This document shows, piece by piece, positions 1 to 5,404 of a DNA stretch of 6,103 nt. The stretch lies in contig JASBSE010000020.1 in assembly GCA_030149115.1 (NCBI GenBank), positions 1-6,103 of the forward strand. Reading direction: 5' to 3'. How positions within the stretch are numbered: position 1 is the stretch's first letter; each line of letters begins with the position of its first letter. The notes beneath the pieces were generated by a model. That model ran no database searches. It was given only the letters and a program-made list of their open reading frames with translations, and was not told the DNA's origin. A program made the position numbers and the translations under genes. This stretch comes from Winogradskyella sp. (lineage in GTDB: Bacteria; Bacteroidota; Bacteroidia; Flavobacteriales; Flavobacteriaceae).

Positions 1-1388
1 ACAAAGACTGTATTGGTTTTGTCGTCTAAAACATCGGTTTCTTCTGTAGCACAAAATTGAAACTTAAACTTTTCTGCTACACGCTTAGATGTTGTTCCTG
101 TATTTGTTAATACACCTACTCTACCAACCTCAACAGACTCAGGAATGTTAGGTAATAAATTTCCTTGCGCATAACTCCCAGCACCAATAAAAGAAATATT
201 AACCTTTCCGAGTTTAGTAGTATCAGACGTTGCTATTTTAGTTTTAGAAATGTCTTTAGATGTATCGTATTTTAGGGCAATACCTGTAAACGGTTCTGAT
301 TTAGACACTACCAAATCGAAAGCGTCCTTAGCATTATCGAACTCAAACTCGTGCGTGGTTAAGTAGCCAATATCTATACGCTTGGTTGCCATGAGACTTT
401 GGAATGCCTCCATATTGCGCTTTTCTGTCCAACGTACATAAGGCAATGGATAGTCTATCCCTTTTTCTTCATAATTAAGATCATAGCGCCCTGGCCCATA
501 AGAACATGCCATTTTTAATTCTAACTCTTTACGATACCAATACGGATCGCGATCGAACCCTGTTGGTACCGCACCCAGAACCACTACTTTACCTTTTTTG
601 CGCGCTATGGCACCAGCAAAATTAATTGGGTCTAAACTTGATGTTGCCGCAGCTATGATTACCGCATCTGCACCATGACCTTTTGTAGCATTTAGAATTT
701 GTTCTTCAACTCCTGCTGCATGTCGCGTTAACCCTAAATCAACAACTTTATTTTTTACAGCCTGATTAACCGCAGCTTCAGACACATCTATACCAATCAC
801 CGTAACACCAGATGCTTTAAGAATCAATGCTGCTAGTTGCCCTAACAACCCTAAACCGATGACCACACAAGATTCACCTAATCTTAAATCTGCCTGACGC
901 ACTCCTTGCATAGAAATAGCTCCCAATGTATTGTACGCTGCATCTTTAAGGTTGGCATTGTTTTCTAATTTTACACAAAGGTTTACCGGAACTGATACAA
1001 TCTCTGCATGATTAGCGTATCCTGCACCTGCACATGCTACTTTATCACCAATTTCGAACTCGGTAACTCCCTCACCCACTTCTACCACTTCACCTGCACA
1101 ACTGTAGCCTAATGGAGAATAGGCATCGAGCTTTTTCATTACTGCTCTGTAGGTTTGTACAGGGCCTTGTTTTTTTAAGGTATCAATCACTTGTTTTACT
1201 TGTTGCGGACGCTCTTTTGCCTTACCAATAAGACTTTTGCGAGCGGCTACAACCGTTGAACCCTCTGTACCTGCACTAATGATGGAATAATGGTTTTTTA
1301 CAATGACCATGCCTTTACCTAATTGTGGATAAGGTACATCTTGTATTATCATATCGCCTGAGCCTAGTTTTTGTGTGAGTTGTTGCAT
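1..1388 (-). CDS. bi-domain oxidoreductase: MDR-type dehydrogenase fused to a Gfo/Idh/MocA-type domain (C-terminus off window)
   Basis: The frame reads 462 codons from ATG at 1388 to the left edge without a stop. Residues 1-370 form a medium-chain dehydrogenase/reductase unit. Its Rossmann motif is G178-L-G180-L-L-G183, with D201 ending the second beta strand (IGID), which suggests NAD(H). A second Rossmann domain starts near residue 395 with G402-A-G404-S-Y-A-Q408, as in Gfo/Idh/MocA proteins. The classic MDR zinc ligands are replaced: the usual CGTD motif reads AGTE (39-42) and the usual GHE reads GYS (94-96), so this half is probably zinc-independent. Known fusions of this kind are roughly 700 residues long, so about a third is missing here. 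They recur in surface polysaccharide loci, with substrate unknown to me. The start overlaps the end of glycosyltransferase B by 25 nt. A later ATG (codon 13) would remove part of the conserved N-terminus, so the first ATG is preferred. Sampled G+C is clearly higher than in the four genes upstream in the operon. Confidence 0.9.
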   Translation of the reverse strand, partial: MQQLTQKLGSGDMIIQDVPYPQLGKGMVIVKNHYSIISAGTEGSTVVAARKSLIGKAKERPQQVKQVIDTLKKQGPVQTYRAVMKKLDAYSPLGYSCAGEVVEVGEGVTEFEIGDKVACAGAGYANHAEIVSVPVNLCVKLENNANLKDAAYNTLGAISMQGVRQADLRLGESCVVIGLGLLGQLAALILKASGVTVIGIDVSEAAVNQAVKNKVVDLGLTRHAAGVEEQILNATKGHGADAVIIAAATSSLDPINFAGAIARKKGKVVVLGAVPTGFDRDPYWYRKELELKMACSYGPGRYDLNYEEKGIDYPLPYVRWTEKRNMEAFQSLMATKRIDIGYLTTHEFEFDNAKDAFDLVVSKSEPFTGIALKYDTSKDISKTKIATSDTTKLGKVNISFIGAGSYAQGNLLPNIPESVEVGRVGVLTNTGTTSKRVAEKFKFQFCATEETDVLDDKTNTVF

Positions 1389-2422
1389 TCAGTATAAATT
1401 TTTGAATAAAGCTTTAGGTAGTTTTTTTTATCGGAGGCAAAGTTAGTTAAGTCAAATTGATTTTTGAATTTTCGCAATTCTTTTATCTTAGAATACAAAT
1501 CTTCCGCATTGCCTAAACCATACAAAGTTGTATGTTCTGGTCTTTTAACAACATTAGATGCTATAATATTTTTGTTCATATATAAAGCCTCTCTGATAGT
1601 TAGGGCGTCTCCATCTGTTAATGTAGGCCTCAATACTATATCAACCTCATTTATTAACTTTATAAAAGACAAGCTAGATGGAAAAACAGTTATAAAATCA
1701 GAGAGTTCTTTGTCGTTTATTTCTTTTAGAAAAGAGTCTAAGTACGCTCTATCTTCTTCCTTTACCGTACCAATTACAAAAATTATATGAAGTTGATAGT
1801 TTTCATTTTTTGCCTTTTCTGCAACTTCAATACACTGATCTAATCCATAGAGCTCACCATTTTTAAGTTTTCTTATTCTAAAAGCATTAGCTGCCAACAG
1901 AACATACCCTCCATCTCTACAATCTTTAACAAGAGATTTAATAGAGGTAGGTAGTTCTGGTTCATTATCTATTTGTGGAGGCAAAAAAGCTTCTAATAAT
2001 TCTGTGTTGAGTAGAATTTCTTTAGGTAGTTTAAGCTTTATTTCTTCACTGACAGCTATAATTCTGCATGCTCTAGCTAAAAAATAGTTTGTAAAGCGTA
2101 ATTTGAAACCTTCAAGTCGCATTGAATGCAAAGTGATAATGAATTTCTTATTAAAGAAAATAGCAACTAACATAAAATAAATCCTTAGAACCCAATTACC
2201 ACTATGAATATGGATAACATCAGAACTCCTCATGAGGTTTAAGATTTTGGGCTGATCCTTAATTGATCTAATATTGAGAAGTTTATTTTGGGATAACTTT
2301 TTTGGGGATTCGTCAATGTACTTAAAATTAAACTCATCTTTCAACAAGTAAGTTAATCTTTGTATATGTACACTTACACCACCCACATAAGAAATAGGGC
2401 CTATTTGGAGAATACTTTTCAA
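1364..2422 (-). CDS. GT-B glycosyltransferase, GT4-like (glycosyltransferase B)
   Basis: This 352-residue cytoplasmic protein probably transfers a sugar from a nucleotide donor to a lipid-linked repeat unit; donor and acceptor cannot be told from sequence. The N-terminal domain opens with a beta strand and the glycine loop GPISYVGGVSVHI (8-20), then HIHSGNW (71-77) and TLHS (97-100), the usual acceptor-side landmarks. The C-terminal donor domain starts near residue 172. It carries YGLDQCIEVAEKA (192-204), the counterpart of the common KGLD segment with Tyr in place of Lys. It also has D270-G-D-A-L-T-I-R-E278, which matches the GT4 EX7E motif with Asp for the first Glu. The start codon is TTG, directly preceded by an in-frame TAG; the next ATG is codon 64, inside the domain, so TTG is the only start that keeps the glycine loop. 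It lies 23 nt after the acyltransferase gene and its 3' end overlaps the dehydrogenase gene. Membership of GT4 rather than a neighbouring GT-B family is likely but unproven. Confidence 0.88.
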   Translation of the reverse strand: MKSILQIGPISYVGGVSVHIQRLTYLLKDEFNFKYIDESPKKLSQNKLLNIRSIKDQPKILNLMRSSDVIHIHSGNWVLRIYFMLVAIFFNKKFIITLHSMRLEGFKLRFTNYFLARACRIIAVSEEIKLKLPKEILLNTELLEAFLPPQIDNEPELPTSIKSLVKDCRDGGYVLLAANAFRIRKLKNGELYGLDQCIEVAEKAKNENYQLHIIFVIGTVKEEDRAYLDSFLKEINDKELSDFITVFPSSLSFIKLINEVDIVLRPTLTDGDALTIREALYMNKNIIASNVVKRPEHTTLYGLGNAEDLYSKIKELRKFKNQFDLTNFASDKKNYLKLYSKIYTECNNSHKN

Positions 2423-2425
2423 CTA
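2420..2425 (-). other. TTG start of glycosyltransferase B directly after an in-frame TAG
   Basis: The coding strand reads TAG TTG AAA AGT. The TAG closes the frame immediately upstream, so no longer N-terminus exists, and no ATG follows until codon 64. The TTG gives a standard GT-B first beta strand. The 23-nt spacer before it holds an A7 run but no GA-rich ribosome-binding sequence. Confidence 0.65.
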
Positions 2426-2445
2426 TTTATAGAGTTTTTTTGAAC

Positions 2446-3027
2446 CTAATCGTAATGAAAACCAAGTTCTTTGTGCATTTTTATTATTGAATCTAAATTG
2501 TATTTACTATTAGTCTTTGTTAATGTGCTTTGCAATTGCTCTAAAGATTTAAATCTTGGCTTAATTACTCTTATTGGTATGCCACCTGCTACAACATATG
2601 GAGGTATTTTTTTGTTAACTAAGGACATTGCCCCTATAATACTACCTTCTCCTATATCAGTTCCATTTATTAGTGTAGTGTTTGAGCCTATCCAAACTCC
2701 ATTTTCAATGACCAACTCAGAAGACATGTGATCTATGTTTTTGTTATTGTACATAAACCCTTCATATTCTATGTCATGATTTCCTCCTTGGATAATGCAT
2801 CTTGGACCAAACATTACATAGTCCCCTATAAATACTGGATTGTTTTTGTTAGTTCCGAAATAAGAAAATGGTCCACTGTAAAAATTATCACCAAAAGAAA
2901 AATAGCTTGGATTTTTAATTTCTGAGCAATAACCAATACGAAAATTTGCACCAACCTTCTTTAGTTTAATTTTTAAAAAAGGTCTATAAATAAACCTATT
3001 GGTTATTTTTTGAAACAGATATTTCAT
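2446..3027 (-). CDS. left-handed beta-helix (hexapeptide) acyltransferase
   Basis: This 193-residue protein resembles the maltose/galactoside and xenobiotic O-acetyltransferase group, which use acetyl-CoA in the cytoplasm and act as trimers. Hexapeptide-repeat strands run from about residue 40 to 145: VFIGDY (65-70), VMFGPR (71-76), VWIGSN (111-116), TDIGEG (123-128) and SIIGAM (129-134). H84 in GGNHDIE sits in the loop where this family places its catalytic histidine. The end of the helix, VVAGGIPIRVIKPR (145-158), is the typical variant of the VxxGxPAKxI closing segment, followed by a short helical tail to residue 193. The gene starts at ATG inside the 3' end of the polymerase gene (32-nt overlap), which implies coupled translation. 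It probably acetylates a sugar of the repeat unit. Family assignment is firm; the acceptor and even the acyl group are inference, and a few related proteins act on serine or nucleotide sugars instead. Confidence 0.92.
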   Translation of the reverse strand: MKYLFQKITNRFIYRPFLKIKLKKVGANFRIGYCSEIKNPSYFSFGDNFYSGPFSYFGTNKNNPVFIGDYVMFGPRCIIQGGNHDIEYEGFMYNNKNIDHMSSELVIENGVWIGSNTTLINGTDIGEGSIIGAMSLVNKKIPPYVVAGGIPIRVIKPRFKSLEQLQSTLTKTNSKYNLDSIIKMHKELGFHYD

Positions 3028-4234
3028 TAAAATAATATTTTAAATTTTCTTTTAATAGATATGACTTTTTAATATAAAGTGTTATCGATAGCATCATTAG
3101 AATATGAAAATATAATAAGTCGTATGTCTGTACAAAACTCATAATAACAAAAGCAAAAAGCAGGCTTTTGACCAACACAAAATATTTCTTATGTAATTTA
3201 TTCTTTGTTTTGTATACTTTGTAAATAAATACAATTAATGCCACAAACCCCACCAAACCATTAACTAATAGTATTTGCAAAAAACCATTATGTGGAAAAA
3301 CCCTATTACTAATTTTTTTTTGCATTCTACTTAATGTTTCTGTTTGACCTAAACCGATTATTTGTTCCAAAAAATTCTCTTCAGAATATATCTCAAGAGC
3401 ATATTTCCACAAATGACCTCTACCACTACCTATTTGTTCGATAGACTCTGCTTCATTACTTTTAATCCTTTGTCCTGTTATACGATTGAGTAAAATTGGA
3501 TTTGTCATAACCCATGTACTAATCATTAACCCCATAATTCCTCCAACAAATATTAGTCTTATTCTTGTGGATAATTGGTTCTTGGCAAAATATAATATAA
3601 TTGGAATAGAACCTATTGCCGCCATGGCCATACCTGTACGGACATAAGTATTTACTAAAAAATAAAAACACAATGTTATTAATATGGATAAATAAATACG
3701 ATTGAACGCTTTATTCATTAACAAATATAAAATCACTAAAAACGACCCCCCTAAAGTCATAGAAGCTGAATGCACAGTCTGAAACGGCCCAATTAAACCA
3801 AAAGCATCTGAACCATATTGTTCGAGATTATAACCATCTCCTATACTCTCAAGCACACCTATTTTGTAAGGAACAAAGGATAGAACAAAAAAGGAAACTA
3901 AGAACAGTAATGCATTGTTTAATTTTTCTATTGGGTATTTAATTATATAAACACCAAATAATGGAATAATAAGAATAATCCCAAATGACACAACTGCATT
4001 CATTGTGTTATTAATCAATTCAACGTTTATAAGCTGCAATAAGGCAATTAAAAAAAATGGGATGTATATAAATGTTTGCTTTTTTTCTCTTCTGAAATAA
4101 GAAATCATTAAAAAAAATAGCACTAGTCCTTTCCATAAATGAGATATTTTAAGAGGACCTATACTAAGTGACTCAAAATGAAGAAGAGCTAAAAGTATAA
4201 CTGCAAGGAATATGTATTTAATTTTCTTTAGCAA
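2996..4234 (-). CDS. Wzy/O-antigen ligase family membrane protein (polysaccharide polymerase or ligase)
   Basis: This 412-residue inner-membrane protein has about 11-12 hydrophobic segments, approximately at 5-20, 31-47, 54-70, 78-96, 106-122, 158-174, 181-196, 204-216, 226-244, 317-339, 353-369 and 374-389. Between residues 245 and 316 lies one long hydrophilic loop, expected to be periplasmic. It holds the Wzy_C signature: GSGRGHLWKYAL (269-280), IIGLG (292-296) and H315-N316-G at the next membrane entry. R199 in TYVRTGM is a second typical arginine. Wzy enzymes join undecaprenyl-linked repeat units into chains; WaaL-type ligases of the same fold move chains to lipid A or protein. With two glycosyltransferases beside it, polymerase is the better guess, but sequence alone cannot separate them. 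The start is TTG, three bases after the stop of glycosyltransferase A; the first ATG is codon 43, past the first membrane segment. An A9 run lies in codons 305-308. It is among the most AT-rich parts of the window. Confidence 0.87.
   Translation of the reverse strand: MLKKIKYIFLAVILLALLHFESLSIGPLKISHLWKGLVLFFLMISYFRREKKQTFIYIPFFLIALLQLINVELINNTMNAVVSFGIILIIPLFGVYIIKYPIEKLNNALLFLVSFFVLSFVPYKIGVLESIGDGYNLEQYGSDAFGLIGPFQTVHSASMTLGGSFLVILYLLMNKAFNRIYLSILITLCFYFLVNTYVRTGMAMAAIGSIPIILYFAKNQLSTRIRLIFVGGIMGLMISTWVMTNPILLNRITGQRIKSNEAESIEQIGSGRGHLWKYALEIYSEENFLEQIIGLGQTETLSRMQKKISNRVFPHNGFLQILLVNGLVGFVALIVFIYKVYKTKNKLHKKYFVLVKSLLFAFVIMSFVQTYDLLYFHILMMLSITLYIKKSYLLKENLKYYFNEISVSKNNQ
3313..3321 (-). repeat. 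A9 homopolymer in the polymerase gene
   Basis: Nine consecutive A on the coding strand (T on the plus strand) span codons 305-308 (Gln-Lys-Lys-Ile) of the Wzy-like gene. It is the longest homopolymer I found in the window. Gain of one A brings TAG two codons after the run; loss of one A gives a stop about 15 codons later. Either destroys the HN motif at 315-316. Confidence 0.6.
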
Positions 4235-4240
4235 GACTTA
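4232..4240 (-). other. glycosyltransferase A / polymerase junction with TTG start, same frame
   Basis: The coding strand reads TAA GTC TTG, followed by CTA AAG AAA. TTG is the only usual initiation codon between the glycosyltransferase stop and the first membrane segment of the polymerase, and it yields a natural N-terminus: lysines then a hydrophobic stretch. No Shine-Dalgarno sequence is seen. The two genes share one frame and are split by a single stop, so readthrough of TAA would give one fused polypeptide. Confidence 0.65.
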
Positions 4241-5398
4241 TTTTTTTATTAACGCCCTTATAACATATAAACCATGAAGAAAAAAATCTAACATTTTATA
4301 TGTATTAGAATAACTCATGTTTTTAAACATCACCTCATACTTATCAGGTATCTTAGAAGCATCAAAGTATTCTTTAAAAAGAGCTTTTGAAAACTCACCA
4401 TATTTCTCTTTTTCACCATCATTAATAATCTTTCTAATATTTTGATAATTTTTCTCTCCATTATAATTCTCTACAAAAATTCTTTCAGAAAAATTATATT
4501 TAAATGCCTCTTGAAAATTTTCTCCATCTATTAACAAAGGTATACTTGAATCTTTAATCGGGCTTAATAATATTTTGGCTTTACATGCCGCTTCCATAAA
4601 ACTCCTGCCCGTACCCAACACTGCATCTGCAACAGATAGGACTTCCTTTGCATTATTAGTCATCTCCTTTTCTATAAAAAAGAATCCATTTCCTTTTGAG
4701 AGTGATTTTAATTCTTCAAAACACTTTTCATCTTCAACGGCACCAACAAAAATAAAGCTACATCTTATTCCATCTTCATTCAGTTTATTTACTAAGCTCA
4801 CCAATTGTAAAGCGCTTTTTTGATAATAGGGTCCTATTCTTGAAATCCTTAGAAATTTAAAATCTAAATTTCTGTCCCCTAATTTATCTTCAATTACACC
4901 AATCCTACGCTTATCATCTTGGAATTCGCTTATTCTATTGGGGATTAGATATGTGTTTGTTTTTTTAAACTTTTTTAATTGTTTAAAAAACAATTCATTC
5001 TCCTTACTGAACAAGACCAAATGTTTAGTATAAGGAAAAAATTTGTTATTTACTCCTCCACACTTAGTTATACTACAAGGTATTTTAAGCATGAAGCTTG
5101 CTGTTCTTGACCAAAAATATGCGATAGAGTCAAACGAGTGCAAAATATCTGGATTTTCATCTTCAATAATATTTCTCACAGCCTTGTGTATTTTAAAGAG
5201 CCTAGGTTTTTGCTCAATAACATAGTATGTTTTATATGGGCTTTTATTTAAACTAATAGCTTTTTTTACACCAATGTTAATAATGAACACTTCGTGATTT
5301 TTTGAAAGTTGATTCAACGTTTCTAATAAGCTAAAAAAATGTCCCCCAATACCTGGGTTGTTTTTTGATATGCTACAAATAAAAAAAGCTATTTTCAT
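4238..5398 (-). CDS. GT-B glycosyltransferase, GT4-like (glycosyltransferase A)
   Basis: This 386-residue protein has the two-domain outline of a retaining GT-B glycosyltransferase. The N-terminal half starts MKIAFFICSI, has the glycine loop GIGGHFF (16-22) and DILHSFDS (84-91), with TKCGG (111-115) after a further strand. The donor half begins near 180 with LRISRIGPYYQKSA (183-196), in the position of the usual GRxxxxKG segment; K194 may be the phosphate-contacting lysine. The signature GTGRSFMEAACKAK (262-275) keeps the second Glu of the GT4 EX7E motif as E269, while the first position is L261. This GTGRSxMEA variant occurs in a subset of polysaccharide glycosyltransferases. The C-terminal 25 residues (MLDFFLHGLYVIRALIKK is the last part) form a hydrophobic/basic helix that could touch the membrane. 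ATG at 5398 follows the murB-like stop by three bases. The gene ends in an A7 run that provides the last two lysines and leads into TAA. The sugar transferred is unknown. Confidence 0.86.
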   Translation of the reverse strand: MKIAFFICSISKNNPGIGGHFFSLLETLNQLSKNHEVFIINIGVKKAISLNKSPYKTYYVIEQKPRLFKIHKAVRNIIEDENPDILHSFDSIAYFWSRTASFMLKIPCSITKCGGVNNKFFPYTKHLVLFSKENELFFKQLKKFKKTNTYLIPNRISEFQDDKRRIGVIEDKLGDRNLDFKFLRISRIGPYYQKSALQLVSLVNKLNEDGIRCSFIFVGAVEDEKCFEELKSLSKGNGFFFIEKEMTNNAKEVLSVADAVLGTGRSFMEAACKAKILLSPIKDSSIPLLIDGENFQEAFKYNFSERIFVENYNGEKNYQNIRKIINDGEKEKYGEFSKALFKEYFDASKIPDKYEVMFKNMSYSNTYKMLDFFLHGLYVIRALIKK

Positions 5399-5404
5399 AT
5401 TTTA
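5396..5404 (-). other. murB-like / glycosyltransferase A junction, same frame
   Basis: On the coding strand the junction reads TAA AAT ATG. The stop of the MurB-like gene and the start of glycosyltransferase A are in the same reading frame, with one sense codon between them. No GA-rich ribosome-binding sequence precedes the ATG; the bases before it are A and T only for about 15 positions apart from the CG of the third-last codon. Reinitiation by terminating ribosomes is the simplest mechanism (inference). Confidence 0.75.

Noticed and set aside
1464..1790. Open frame of 108 codons on the plus strand
   Set aside because: It lies fully opposite glycosyltransferase B, whose motifs are clear, and its translation shows no recognisable domain. 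It is an antisense shadow.
2423..2445. Promoter or terminator in the 23-nt gap before glycosyltransferase B
   Set aside because: The gap is only an A/T-rich spacer with an A7 run. I found no stem-loop and no space for a promoter separate from coding sequence.
2471..2925. Two short plus-strand open frames (86 and 65 codons)
   Set aside because: They are antisense to the acyltransferase and their residues follow the complement of the hexapeptide repeats; no family features.
4238..4247. Programmed frameshift at the A7 run that ends glycosyltransferase A
   Set aside because: A one-base slip leads into a frame that stops after about six codons, so no useful fusion with the polymerase would result.
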